Origin: Alphaproteobacteria bacterium
GTDB lineage: Bacteria; Pseudomonadota; Alphaproteobacteria; CALKHQ01
DNA: 64,000 bases
Assembly: GCA_041396705.1 (NCBI GenBank)
Contig: JAWKYB010000018.1
Span: 1 to 64,000 of the forward strand
Direction of reading: 5' to 3'
The notes below the pieces were generated by a model that was not told the origin of the DNA, did not search any database, and saw only the letters and a list, made by a program, of their open reading frames with translations. Positions 20,795-33,053 of this stretch are shown in pieces. Every line of letters begins with the position of its first letter. The first letter of the stretch is position 1. Both the position numbers and the translations under genes were made by a program.

Positions 20795-21193
20795 TCAGTC
20801 GGGGATCACCGCGGTGCATTCGATCTCGACCAGCGCGCGCGTCTCCAGCAGGCTCTTGACCTCGACCAGGGTCATCGCCGGATAGACCGCGCCGACGACC
20901 CGGCGGTAGGCGGCGCCGATCTCGGCGGTGCGGCGGGCGTAGTCGGCCTTGTCGACCACGTACCAGGTCATGCGCACCAGGTGCTCGGGTCGGGCGCCGC
21001 CAGCGGCGAGCACGGCGACGACATTGCGCAGCGCCTGCTCGACCTGGCCGGGCAGGTCGTCGGCCTCGAACCGCTCCGCGCTGGTCCAGCCGATCTGGCC
21101 GGCGACGAACACCAGCGTTCCGCGGGCGGCAACGCCGTTGGCATAGCCCTTGGGGCGCGGCCAGCCGTCCGGCAGCAGCGTCGCGTGGGGCAT
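20795..21193 (-). CDS. RidA family enamine/imine deaminase-like protein
   Basis: The 132-residue protein has the RidA (YjgF/YER057c) fold: an N-terminal GTLVFVAGQIGW strand, a central RNVVAVLAAGGARPEHLVRMTWYV and the C-terminal ALVEIECTAVIPD. Family members hydrolyse reactive 2-aminoacrylate-type intermediates in the cytosol. The residue usually equivalent to the substrate-binding Arg is not obvious (ETRALVEIE is the candidate), so it may be a non-canonical subgroup. Its ATG overlaps the thioesterase stop (TGATG), implying coupled translation. Confidence 0.85.
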   Translation of the reverse strand: MPHATLLPDGWPRPKGYANGVAARGTLVFVAGQIGWTSAERFEADDLPGQVEQALRNVVAVLAAGGARPEHLVRMTWYVVDKADYARRTAEIGAAYRRVVGAVYPAMTLVEVKSLLETRALVEIECTAVIPD

Positions 21194-21615
21194 CAGGCTG
21201 CCGCCTCGCGCAGATAGGGCGCCATTCGCGCGCGCCAGTCGTCGGCAATCGGCTCCGGCCGGTGGGTGCGCAGCGAGGTGTGGACGTGCACGGTGCGCGC
21301 CAGCAGCCGGTGCTCGTCGCCGACGCGGCCGTCGAAGGCCAGCGCCAGGCTGGTGCGGCCGATGCGGTCGACGGACAGATGGATCGACAGGCACTCGCCC
21401 ATGAACACCGGCCTGGCGAAATCGGCCTCGGTATGGGCCAGCGGCAGGCCTTCGCGCCGCACCGTAAGCAGGTCGGCATAGTCGATGCCCAGCCCGCGCG
21501 TAAACCAATCCTCAACCGCGTCGTTGAACAGTGAGAAGAAGCGCGGGAAATAGACCATCCCGGCCGGATCGCAGTGCGAGAAACGGATGGTCACATCGTA
21601 GCGGTGTGTCTGCAT
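21193..21615 (-). CDS. Acyl-CoA thioesterase, hotdog fold (4-hydroxybenzoyl-CoA/YbgC type)
   Basis: The 140-residue hotdog protein has the diagnostic FSHCDPAGMVYFPRFF, whose Asp is the catalytic residue in 4-HBA-CoA thioesterases. The normal helix-sheet pattern follows (HTEADFARPVFMGECL, VHVHTSL). The ATG at 21615 gives MQTHRYDVTIRFSHCD, the usual beginning. It shares a TGATG overlap with the RidA gene, so the two probably act in one pathway, perhaps clearing aromatic or aminoacyl intermediates; the substrate is not evident. Confidence 0.88.
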   Translation of the reverse strand: MQTHRYDVTIRFSHCDPAGMVYFPRFFSLFNDAVEDWFTRGLGIDYADLLTVRREGLPLAHTEADFARPVFMGECLSIHLSVDRIGRTSLALAFDGRVGDEHRLLARTVHVHTSLRTHRPEPIADDWRARMAPYLREAAA

Positions 21616-21672
21616 GCACAATCCTTGGCACGACCGGGCCGCCGCGGGCGATCGCAAAGGCGGGCTGGCGGG

Positions 21673-21900
21673 ATGACGGCGCCGGACGACGGTCCCGACC
21701 ACGTGTTGTACGAATTCGTGGCCATTGGCAACAACGTGCGCGTGGCGGCGGTCGACCCGCGCACGCTGGCCGAGGTGACCGTGGTCGGCCCCCAGCACGC
21801 GATCGAGATGCTGAAGCGCATCGCGCGGCGCAAGCTCGGCCGGGCCAACGCCCGCACTGCCGCGAAGCCGATGCCGACGCAATCGGGCTGGGACCTCTGA
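21673..21900 (+). CDS. Small conserved alphaproteobacterial protein (DUF6898-like)
   Basis: The 75-residue protein contains VLYEFVAIGNNVRVAAVDPRTLAEVTVVGP followed by a basic helix LKRIARRKLGRA. This resembles small conserved proteins of Alphaproteobacteria that I recall as DUF6898, a match I hold with moderate confidence. There is no signal or membrane segment. It lies between the divergent thioesterase and the liv operon, and no function can be inferred. Confidence 0.6.
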   Translation: MTAPDDGPDHVLYEFVAIGNNVRVAAVDPRTLAEVTVVGPQHAIEMLKRIARRKLGRANARTAAKPMPTQSGWDL

Positions 21901-22080
21901 GTCCCGCCCACGGGCGTCCGCGGTATCCGAAAGGGCCGCAAACCGCCGTCGATTGAATCGCGATTGTCGCCATTACGGTCTTGTGACCCTTGCGGCGCTC
22001 GGCTAATCAAGGCCGAGGCTTGCGCCGCACGACGTCCCGCCGACAGAACAAGGGGCGCGCACGGCGAACCTGGGGGGCGG

Positions 22081-23052
<972 letters not shown>

Positions 23053-23053
23053 G

Positions 23054-24567
<1,514 letters not shown>

Positions 24568-24571
<4 letters not shown>

Positions 24572-25830
24572 ACGGCGCCGACGTCGCAGCGCGCCCCGGC
24601 GTCACCGACCCGGCGGCGCAGCCGGCGGGGATGCAGGTCGATCCGCTGCTGATCGTCGAGCACCTGACCATGCAGTTCGGCGGCCTGGTCGCGGTCGACG
24701 ACGTCTCGTTCACCGCCGGCCAGCAGCAGATCACCGCCATCATCGGCCCGAACGGCGCCGGCAAGACCACCGTGTTCAACTGCCTGACCGGCTTCTATCG
24801 CCCGACCTCGGGCCGGCTCAGCCTGCAGCGCCGCGACGGCGGCCACTACCTGCTGGAGCGGATGGAGGGGTTCCGCATCGCGGGCGAGGCAAGGGTCGCG
24901 CGCACCTTCCAGAACATCCGGCTGTTCCCGCAGATGTCGGTGCTGGAGAACCTGATCGTCGCCCAGCACAACAAGCTGATGCACGCCTCAAGCTTCACCG
25001 TGGCCGGGCTCATCGGCCTGGCGCGCTATCGCAATGCCGAGCGTCACGCGGTCGAACGGGCGCGCCATTGGCTGGACCGCACCGGACTGACCGAGCGCGC
25101 CGACTGGGATGCCGGCAACCTGCCCTATGGCGGCCAGCGGCGGCTGGAGATCGCCCGGGCGATGTGCACCGAGCCTGCGCTGCTGTGCCTGGACGAGCCT
25201 GCGGCTGGCCTCAACCCGCGCGAGAGCGCCGACCTCAACGAGCTGTTGCTGTCGATCCGCGACGACGACGGCATCGGCCTGCTGCTGATCGAGCACGACA
25301 TGAGCGTGGTGATGGGCATCTCCGACCACGTCGTCGTGCTGGACTACGGCCGCAAGATCGCCGACGGCACCCCGGAGGCGATCCGCAACGACCCGAACGT
25401 GATCCGGGCCTATCTCGGCGAGGAGGAGAGCGAGCCGTTGCCGCCGCCGGTGGCCGCCGACCTGGCCATGCCGGAGGACGCGCGCGATGATGCTGCAGAT
25501 CGAGGGGCTGCACACCTTCTACGGCCGCATCGAGGCGCTGCGCGGCGTCGACCTGGCGGTCGACAAGGGCGAGATCGTCACGCTGATCGGGGCCAACGGC
25601 GCCGGCAAGACCACCCTGCTGATGACGTTGTGCGGCAGTCCGCGCGCGGCGGCCGGCCGCATTCTGTTCGAAAGCCAGGACATCACCCGCCGACCGACCC
25701 ACGAGATCGTCGCGATGGGCATCGCGCAGTCGCCCGAGGGGCGGCGCGTGTTCCCGCGGATGACGGTCTACGAGAACCTGCAGATGGGCGCGACGCTGGG
25801 CGACCCGGCCCATTTCGAGGCCGACCTTAA
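24568..25830 (+). CDS. livG: Branched-chain amino acid ABC transporter ATPase LivG (reading through its expected stop)
   Basis: Starting at GTG 24568, overlapping the livM stop (GTGA), the protein has Walker A GPNGAGKTT, an ABC signature with LPYGGQRRLEIARAM, Walker B LLCLDEPAAGLN and the switch His in LLLIEHDMSVVM. LivG homology ends near EEESEPLPPP, just before livF begins at 25487. Instead of stopping there, the frame stays open for about 114 more codons inside livF, to 25830. Removing one CG from the CGCGCGC run at 25479-25486 would give a stop (TGA) overlapping the livF ATG, the usual arrangement. I take the 420-residue length as an indel effect; about 307 is expected. Confidence 0.85.
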
Positions 25831-26200
25831 TCGCGTCTACGACCTGTTCCCGCGGCTGCGCGACCGGCGCAACCAGCGCGGCGGCACGCTGTCCGGCGGC
25901 GAGCAACAGATGCTGGCGATCGGGCGCGCGCTGATGAGCCGGCCGCGGCTGCTGCTGCTCGACGAACCGTCGCTCGGGCTGGCGCCGATGATCGTGCGCC
26001 AGATCTTCGAGGTAATCGGCGAGATCAACCGCGACCAGGGCGTGACCGTGCTGCTGGTCGAGCAGAACGCGTTTCACGCGCTGCGGCTCGCCCATCGCGG
26101 CTATGTCATGGTCAATGGCCAGATCACGCTGAGCGGGACCGGGGCGGAGCTGCTGGCCAACCAGGAGGTGCGCGCCGCCTATCTCGAGGGAGGGCATTGA
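25487..26200 (+). CDS. livF: Branched-chain amino acid ABC transporter ATPase LivF
   Basis: The 237-residue ATPase has Walker A GANGAGKTT, signature LSGGEQQMLAIGRAL, Walker B LLLLDEPSLGLAP and switch His replaced by the usual LivF pattern LLVEQNAFHAL. It begins MMLQIEGLHTFYGRIEAL, the normal N-terminus. It forms a heterodimer with LivG under LivH and LivM. Its stop lies three bases before the GTG of the next gene. Confidence 0.94.
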   Translation: MMLQIEGLHTFYGRIEALRGVDLAVDKGEIVTLIGANGAGKTTLLMTLCGSPRAAAGRILFESQDITRRPTHEIVAMGIAQSPEGRRVFPRMTVYENLQMGATLGDPAHFEADLNRVYDLFPRLRDRRNQRGGTLSGGEQQMLAIGRALMSRPRLLLLDEPSLGLAPMIVRQIFEVIGEINRDQGVTVLLVEQNAFHALRLAHRGYVMVNGQITLSGTGAELLANQEVRAAYLEGGH

Positions 26201-26202
26201 GC

Positions 26203-26595
26203 GTGCCGTCCGGCATCCAGTTCTATTTCGACGTGACCACGCTGATCGTGGTGACCGTGATCCTGTTCGGGTTCCTGGCCTTCATGACCGGGGCCTCGGT
26301 GGCGCGCGGCTGGGCGTCGCTGGGCCGGTTGGCGCTTTATTGCGCGTTGCTGGCCGTCGGCGAGCGGTTCATGGCGCACGCCATCGTCTGGGACCGCTTC
26401 TACATGATCCTGGACATCTTCTGGACCGACGAGGGCGTCTCCCTCGGTTTCGACGCCTATTATTTCGTCGCCCTGGCCAGCTGCCTGTTCTTCGCGTTCG
26501 TGGCCTACTATTCGACACGGGCTTCGCTGATGGTGCGCCAGTATCCCTGGCTCTATGAGCGCACCGGCCCGTTCGGCTGGCGGCATCGGGGCTGA
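26203..26595 (+). CDS. Small membrane protein of liv operons (DUF6867-like)
   Basis: The 130-residue protein has three hydrophobic segments (about 10-30, 41-56 and 85-105) and an Arg-rich C-terminus (YERTGPFGWRHRG). GGGAGG nine bases upstream favours GTG 26203 over the TTG at 26197. It sits between livF and livK, as similar proteins do in other alphaproteobacterial liv operons; the name DUF6867 is from memory. A role in transporter assembly or regulation is plausible but unproven. Confidence 0.65.
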   Translation: MPSGIQFYFDVTTLIVVTVILFGFLAFMTGASVARGWASLGRLALYCALLAVGERFMAHAIVWDRFYMILDIFWTDEGVSLGFDAYYFVALASCLFFAFVAYYSTRASLMVRQYPWLYERTGPFGWRHRG

Positions 26596-26758
26596 GCGGT
26601 GGCGCCCGCGGCGCCGCCGGCGACGGCGGCACGGCGGGCCTGGGCGCCAGTTGCCAGTTCCGTCCGCCTTCGTGTAAGAGCCAGGGTCAGGGGCGCCGCG
26701 CGCGCCCGCGCGGCCGGCCCGATCCGGCGGCGTGCCAACAACCAGGGAGTGAGTGCTG

Positions 26759-27946
<1,188 letters not shown>

Positions 27947-27983
27947 GCCTGTCGGCCCGGTTTCGCCGGGCAACAAAAGCGAG

Positions 27984-28019
27984 GCGGCCTGGCGAGCAGA
28001 TCGCCAGGCCGCTTTTATT
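27984..28019 (+). terminator. Rho-independent terminator of the liv operon
   Basis: A 12-bp perfect stem (27984-27995 with 28001-28012) with a five-base loop is followed by TTTTATTT, and matching A residues lie before the stem. It is 37 bases after the livK stop and before the convergent MucR gene, so it can also act on the opposite strand. Confidence 0.9.
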
Positions 28020-28069
28020 TCTGCAGTGGTGCCCCCGGTCGAGCGATCGGCCGGCGCGCGCCGAAGCGA

Positions 28070-28522
28070 TCAGGTCTTCGCCTTGCCGCGACCGCGCTTG
28101 GCGGTGGTGCGCGACTTGCCGAGCCCGATCTTCTTGGCGAACTCCGAGCGCTGGGCCGCGTAGTTCGGCGCCACCATCGGGTAGTCCGGCGGCAGGTCCC
28201 ACTTCGCCCGATATTGCTCCGGCGTCATGTCGTAAGTGGTGCGCAGGTAGCGCTTCAACATCTTCAGCTTCTTGCCGTCCTCGAGACAGATGATGTAGTC
28301 CGGGCGCACGGAACGACGCACCGGCACCGCCGGCTTCTGCTGCTCCTGCTCTTCGGTCACCTGGGTGGTGTCGAGGCTGTTCAGCGTCTCGTAAACAGAG
28401 CGGATGATGTCGGGGACTTGTGCCGCGGGCAGGACGTTGTTGCGCAAATAGGCGCTCACGATTTCCGCCGTCATTGCCAGGTCGGCGCTACGATCCGCCT
28501 GCGCGGCAGGTTCATCAGCCAT
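28070..28522 (-). CDS. mucR: MucR/Ros family transcriptional regulator with altered zinc site
   Basis: The 150-residue protein has the conserved Ros/MucR C-terminal domain: PDYIICLEDGKKLKMLKRYL, then MTPEQYRAKWDLPPDYPMVAP and FAKKIGLG. In Ros the zinc is held by two Cys and two His. Here only Cys79 remains, with Asp82, Tyr92 and Thr96/Tyr97 at the other positions. Rhizobial homologues that fold without zinc are known, so the DNA-binding fold may still form. The basic tail (KRGRGKAK) may contact DNA. MucR proteins are global silencers of AT-rich promoters controlling surface polysaccharide, motility and the cell cycle. Confidence 0.9.
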   Translation of the reverse strand: MADEPAAQADRSADLAMTAEIVSAYLRNNVLPAAQVPDIIRSVYETLNSLDTTQVTEEQEQQKPAVPVRRSVRPDYIICLEDGKKLKMLKRYLRTTYDMTPEQYRAKWDLPPDYPMVAPNYAAQRSEFAKKIGLGKSRTTAKRGRGKAKT

Positions 28523-28931
28523 GGTCAGAAGGTTCCTTAGTAGTCGACGAGGTCAGGCAAGTGTCTATACGTCTTGATGTTCTCGTGTCAAACCACTTCT
28601 GGCGATATTTGCCGTTATGGTAAATCCGGATGCAGATGCGCAGTCGCGACCAGTGCAGGTTATTCACAGCGTGCCGCTGGAATTCGAATCTGGGCGAAAT
28701 TGTGACACGATTTTAAGCAAAGCGTCGCCGACTGACGAACCGGACCGAGAATTGCGCCTGGATTGCCATCCCAGCGTGTAATCCGCACCGGTTACACTAC
28801 AGCCGGTGGGATGCATTGCTTGCGGACGCCGCGGCCGCCGCAGTGTGCCGTTTCAGGTTTTCGCCCGCGGCGCGCTGTGTTAGGCAACCCCCGCCGGGCC
28901 GCCATCGCGCCCCTCCGCCAGGACGTCAACG
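28523..28931. other. Intergenic region between mucR and rpiB
   Basis: About 400 bases with no convincing gene. It is AT-richer than average near 28550-28630 and 28690-28720, as expected for a MucR-type autoregulated promoter firing leftward, and must also hold the rpiB-glyA promoter firing rightward. A single DnaA-box-like word TTATTCACA lies at 28660-28668. I see no riboswitch-like fold. Confidence 0.4.
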
Positions 28932-29396
28932 ATGAAGCCGATCGCCATCGCCAGCGACCACGCCGGCGTCGACCTGAAGCAGCGGATTGTCGACCATCTG
29001 CAGGCGGCCGGCCATGCCGTGGCCGACCTCGGCACGCACGGGGCGGACTCCGTCGACTACCCCGACTATGCGGCGCGGATGGCCCGCGCGCTCGGCGACG
29101 GCAGCAGCGAGCGCGGCATCCTGGTCTGCGGCAGCGGGATCGGCATCTCGATCGCGGCCAACCGCTTCGCCCATGTGCGCGCGGCGCTGTGCCACGATGT
29201 CACATCGGCGCGGCTATGCCGGGAGCACAACGACGCCAACGTGCTGGCGCTCGGCGCGCGGCTGGTCGGCGACGCCGTCGCGCTCGACTGCGTCGACGCG
29301 TTCCTCGCCACCGCCTTCGCCGGCGGCCGCCACACGCGCAGGGTCGACAAGCTGGCGGGCCTGCCGGGCCCTATCGAACAGGGAATGGACAACTGA
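28932..29396 (+). CDS. rpiB: Ribose-5-phosphate isomerase B
   Basis: The 154-residue cytoplasmic enzyme interconverts ribose 5-phosphate and ribulose 5-phosphate in the pentose phosphate pathway. The start IAIASDHAGVDLKQ, the phosphate loop GILVCGSGIGISIAANR and HNDANVLALGARL are diagnostic. The catalytic base region carries CGSG with the usual Cys. The length is normal. glyA follows after five bases, the common alphaproteobacterial rpiB-glyA pairing. Confidence 0.94.
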   Translation: MKPIAIASDHAGVDLKQRIVDHLQAAGHAVADLGTHGADSVDYPDYAARMARALGDGSSERGILVCGSGIGISIAANRFAHVRAALCHDVTSARLCREHNDANVLALGARLVGDAVALDCVDAFLATAFAGGRHTRRVDKLAGLPGPIEQGMDN

Positions 29397-29401
29397 ACAT
29401 C

Positions 29402-30730
29402 ATGACCGCTACCGAACTGGCCGCGCAGGCCGCCCACTGGCTCGAGCAGGGCCCGCGACAGGACTCCGTCTCCGCGGTCGCCGCCGTGGACCCCGAGATC
29501 GCACGCGTGCTCGATGGCGAGCTGCGGCGCCAGCAGCAGGGCATCGAGCTGATCGCGTCGGAGAACATCGTGTCCGAGGCGGTGCTGGCGGCGCAGGGTT
29601 CGGTGCTGACCAACAAATACGCCGAGGGCTATCCCGGCCGCCGCTACTATGGCGGCTGCGAGGTGGTCGACATTGCCGAGCAACTGGCGATCGACCGGGC
29701 CAAGTCACTGTTCCGGTGCGGCTTCGCCAACGTGCAGCCCCATTCCGGCGCCCAGGCCAACGGCGCGGTCCTGCTGGCGCTGGTCAAGCCGGGCGACACC
29801 ATCCTGGGGATGTCGCTGGCCGCAGGCGGCCACCTGACCCACGGCGCCCGCCCCGCGCTGTCGGGCAAGTGGTTCGAGGCGGTGCAGTACGGCGTGCGCC
29901 GGCAGGACGGGCTGCTCGACTACGACGAGGCGGCCGCGCTGGCCGAGCAGCACCGGCCGAAGCTGATCATCTGCGGCGGCTCGGCCTATCCGCGGCAGAT
30001 CGACTTCGCCCGTTTCCGGCAGATCGCCGACAGCGTCGGCGCCTATCTGATGGTCGACATGGCGCACTTCGCCGGGCTGGTCGCCGGCGGGGCCCACCCC
30101 AACCCGATGCCGCATGCCCATGTGGTCACCACCACCACGCACAAGACGCTGCGCGGCCCGCGCGGCGGCATGATCCTGACCGACGACGAGGACCTGGCGA
30201 AGAAGATCAACTCCGCCGTCTTCCCAGGCCTGCAGGGCGGGCCGCTGATGCACGTGATCGCCGCCAAGGCGGTGTCGTTCCACGAGGCGCTGCAGCCGGC
30301 GTTCCGCGACTATGCCGCGGCGGTCGTCGCCAACGCCGGCGCGCTGGGCGAGGCGCTGGTCGAGTGCGGGCTGGACATCGTGACCGGCGGCACCGACACC
30401 CACCTGGCCCTGGTCGACCTGCGTCCGAAAGGCCTGACCGGCAACGTGGTCACCGACGCGCTGGGCCGTGCCGGCATCACCGTGAACAAGAACGCCGTGC
30501 CGTTCGACCCGGAGAAGCCGACGGTGACCTCGGGCATCCGCGTCGGCTCGCCGGCCGCGACCACGCGCGGGTTCGGGGTCGAGGAGTTCCGCACGGTCGG
30601 CCGGCTGATCGGCGAGGTGCTGGACGGCCTGCGCGGCGCGCCCGAGGGCAACCCTGCGGTCGAGGCGGCGGTGCGCGGCAAGGTGCTGGCGCTGTGCGCC
30701 CGATTCCCGATCTATGGGCAAGTTGTGTGA
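29402..30730 (+). CDS. glyA: Serine hydroxymethyltransferase
   Basis: The 442-residue PLP enzyme converts serine and tetrahydrofolate to glycine and methylene-THF. It shows QQQGIELIASENIVS, KYAEGYPGRRYYGGC and the PLP-lysine motif TTTTHKTLRGPRGG. The N-terminus is about 15 residues longer than typical (TELAAQAAHWLEQGPRQ). It lies in an operon with rpiB upstream, and nrdR follows after 45 bases, an arrangement that groups one-carbon and nucleotide metabolism. Confidence 0.95.
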   Translation: MTATELAAQAAHWLEQGPRQDSVSAVAAVDPEIARVLDGELRRQQQGIELIASENIVSEAVLAAQGSVLTNKYAEGYPGRRYYGGCEVVDIAEQLAIDRAKSLFRCGFANVQPHSGAQANGAVLLALVKPGDTILGMSLAAGGHLTHGARPALSGKWFEAVQYGVRRQDGLLDYDEAAALAEQHRPKLIICGGSAYPRQIDFARFRQIADSVGAYLMVDMAHFAGLVAGGAHPNPMPHAHVVTTTTHKTLRGPRGGMILTDDEDLAKKINSAVFPGLQGGPLMHVIAAKAVSFHEALQPAFRDYAAAVVANAGALGEALVECGLDIVTGGTDTHLALVDLRPKGLTGNVVTDALGRAGITVNKNAVPFDPEKPTVTSGIRVGSPAATTRGFGVEEFRTVGRLIGEVLDGLRGAPEGNPAVEAAVRGKVLALCARFPIYGQVV

Positions 30731-30775
30731 AGATAGGCGCCGGCGACTCGATTCGGCCTCCCGGAGAGCTATCGT

Positions 30776-31244
30776 ATGCGATGCCCGTTCTGCGGTCATA
30801 TTGAGACGCAGGTGAAGGATTCCCGGCCGACGGAGGATGGCGCCGCCATCCGCCGGCGCCGGTTCTGCATCAACTGCGGGGCACGCTTCACCACCTTCGA
30901 GCGGGGTCCCGGCTGCGCCGAACTGACCGTGATCAAGAAGAACGGCCACCGCGCCCCGTTCGACCGCGACAAGCTGGAGCGGTCGATCCACATCGCGCTG
31001 CGCAAGCGGCCGGTGGAGCCCGCGACCGCGTCGAGCCGCATCGTCAACGGCATCGTCCGCCGGCTGGAGAGCTCCGGCGAGTCCGAGATCAGCTCGGAGA
31101 TGATCGGGGAGTGCGTGATGGACGCGCTGCGCAGCCTCGACCAGGTCGCCTATGTGCGCTTCGCGTCGGTCTACCACCAATTTCGGGAAGCGCGCGACTT
31201 CGAGGACTTCATCGATACCGAGTTCGCGCCGATCGACGTCGGTG
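30776..31244 (+). CDS. nrdR: Transcriptional repressor NrdR (end uncertain)
   Basis: The N-terminal zinc ribbon (MRCPFCGH and RFCINCGARFTTFER) and the ATP-cone (about 45-140, beginning VIKKNGHRAPFDRDKLERS) identify NrdR, which represses ribonucleotide reductase genes in response to dATP/ATP. Homology runs to about EDFIDTEFAP. In the expected layout the stop would overlap the ribD GTG at 31242 (GTGA), but as read the frame is off by one and stays open into ribD as far as 32368. I treat the apparent NrdR-RibD fusion as an indel effect and place the end at 31244. Confidence 0.85.
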
Positions 31245-32368
31245 ACCGACGCCGACCTGGCATTCGACGCGCGCTTCATGCGCCATGCGCTGGCGCTGGC
31301 CGTGCGCAGCCTCGGCAACGTCGCCCCAAACCCTGCCGTCGGCTGCATTCTGGTCGCCGGCGGCGCAGTTGCTCGGCGTCGGCTGGACCAGCCGGGCGGC
31401 CAGCCACGCGAGACCCGAAGGCGCTGGCGCGGGCCCGCGCGATCGCGCCGGACCGAATCCAGGTGCCACCGCCTATGTCCAGCCTGGAACCGTGCAGCCA
31501 CCACGGCCCGCACCCCGCCCTGTGCCGACGCGCTGGTCGCGGCCGGCATCGGTCGCGCGGTGGTGGCGATGGCGGACAGGACGGGCGCGTCGCCGGCAAC
31601 GGCATCGCGCGGCTGCGTGACGCCGGCATCCGCGTCGACGTCGGCCTGCTGGCCGACGCCGCGGCAACGCTGAACCGGGGATTATCTGCTGAACTGCCCG
31701 CCGGCCGGCCGGTGGTGACGGTGAAGTCGGCCCACAACCTGGACGCGCGGATCGCGACCGCTGGCGGCGAGAGCCGGTGGATCACCGGCGCCGAGGCTCG
31801 CGCCCGCGGCCATCTGGCGCGCGCCGGCCATGACGCCATTGCCGTCGGCCGCGGCACGGCGGCGGCCGACGACCCGATGCTGGACTGCCGCCTGCCGGGC
31901 CTGGCCGGCGCCGCGCCGGTGCGCATCGTGTTCGACAGCGGCGCCGCCATCGCCCGCGGCTGCCGGCTGGTGCGGACCGCGCATGCGACGCCGACCTGGC
32001 TGATCTGCACCGCGCGTGCGCCGCAGGACCGGCTTGCGGCGCTGGAGGGTGACGGCGTCGTCGTGATGCGCAGCGCGGCCGGACCGGACGGCCGGGTCGA
32101 CCCCGGAGCGGCCCTGCGCCTGCTGGCGGAGCGCGGCATCACCCGGCTGCTTATCGAGGGCGGCGGCACGCTGGTGGCCGCGCTGCTGCGCGCCGACCTG
32201 GTCGACGAACTGCACTGCCACCGCGCGCCGATCGTGATCGGCGCCGAAGGCCGCCCGGCGTTCGGCGGCCTCGATCTCGCCGGCCTGGCCGCGGCCCCGC
32301 GTTTCGTCGCGGCAGAAAGTGCGGCGGCCGGCGACGACAGGCTGGAAGTCTTTCGCCGACGGCGATAA
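31242..32368 (+). pseudogene. ribD: RibD, bifunctional riboflavin deaminase/reductase, broken by several frameshifts
   Basis: From GTG 31242 the deaminase domain reads RFMRHALALAVRSLGNVAPNPAVGCILVAGG. After about 31370 the expected text jumps between three frames: LGVGWT, QPGGQP, ALARARAI, SLEPCSHHG and PPCADALVAAGIGRAVVAMAD are all present but out of register. At least five small indels lie between 31240 and 31690. From about 31600 the reductase domain is open again (ARIATAGGESRWITGAEAR, LLIEGGGTLVAALL). RibD makes the pyrimidine precursor of riboflavin. Its neighbours ribE and ribH are intact, so a real loss is unlikely; I suspect poor sequence in this patch. Confidence 0.85.
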
Positions 32369-32377
32369 GTCACGCCG

Positions 32378-33022
32378 ATGTACACGGGCATCATCACCGA
32401 TATCGGCCGGGTGCGGAAGATCGTGCCGGGCGGCGTCACCCGCTTCGAGGTCGAGACCGCCTACGACACCGCGCGGATCGCGCTCGGCGCCTCGATCGCG
32501 CTGAGCGGGCCCTGCTTCACCGTGGTCGACAAGGGTACGGGCTGGTTCGCCGTCGAGGCCTCGCGCGAGACGCTGGACCTGACCACCGCGGCGGCCTGGG
32601 CGGTCGGCACCCGGCTGAACCTGGAGCGCTCGCTGACGGTCGGCGCGGAGATGGGCGGCCACTATGTGACCGGCCATGTCGACGGCACCGCCGTCGTGGT
32701 CGGCCGCGAGGCCGACGGCGACAGCCAGCGCTTCCGTTTCCGCGTCGCCCCGGCCCTCGGCCGGTTCATCGCCGCCAAGGGCAGCGTGGCGCTCGACGGC
32801 GTCTCGCTGACCGTCAACGAGGTCGAGGACCGGCGCGACGGCACCACGGTGTTCGGCGTGAACATCATCCCGCATACGCTGGCCCACACCACCTTCGCCG
32901 ATCGCGCGGAAGGCGACCGGGTCAACGTCGAGGTCGACATGCTGGCCCGCTATGCCGCCCGGCTCGGCACCGCCGACCGCGCGCTCCTGCCGCCCATTGC
33001 CACCGGCGGGTCGGCCGACTAA
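32378..33022 (+). CDS. ribE: Riboflavin synthase alpha subunit
   Basis: The 214-residue enzyme dismutates two 6,7-dimethyl-8-ribityllumazines to riboflavin. It is made of two similar beta-barrels. The start MYTGIITDIG (usually MFTGII), the mid-protein GHYVTGHVDGTA and SVALDGVSLTVNEV are diagnostic. It is nine bases after ribD, within the riboflavin cluster. The length is normal, with a slightly long Ala/Gly-rich tail. Confidence 0.94.
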   Translation: MYTGIITDIGRVRKIVPGGVTRFEVETAYDTARIALGASIALSGPCFTVVDKGTGWFAVEASRETLDLTTAAAWAVGTRLNLERSLTVGAEMGGHYVTGHVDGTAVVVGREADGDSQRFRFRVAPALGRFIAAKGSVALDGVSLTVNEVEDRRDGTTVFGVNIIPHTLAHTTFADRAEGDRVNVEVDMLARYAARLGTADRALLPPIATGGSAD

Positions 33023-33053
33023 GGTCGCGTCCCGTCCCGCGGAGCCCGCTCGC

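Noticed and set aside
28660..28668. A replication origin near mucR (DnaA-box-like TTATTCACA)
   Set aside because: A single box without companions, AT-rich unwinding region or origin genes is not enough.
30776..32368. An apparent NrdR-RibD fusion protein of 530 residues
   Set aside because: The middle 140 residues match neither family in that frame and the expected RibD text lies in other frames, so indels explain it better than a fusion.
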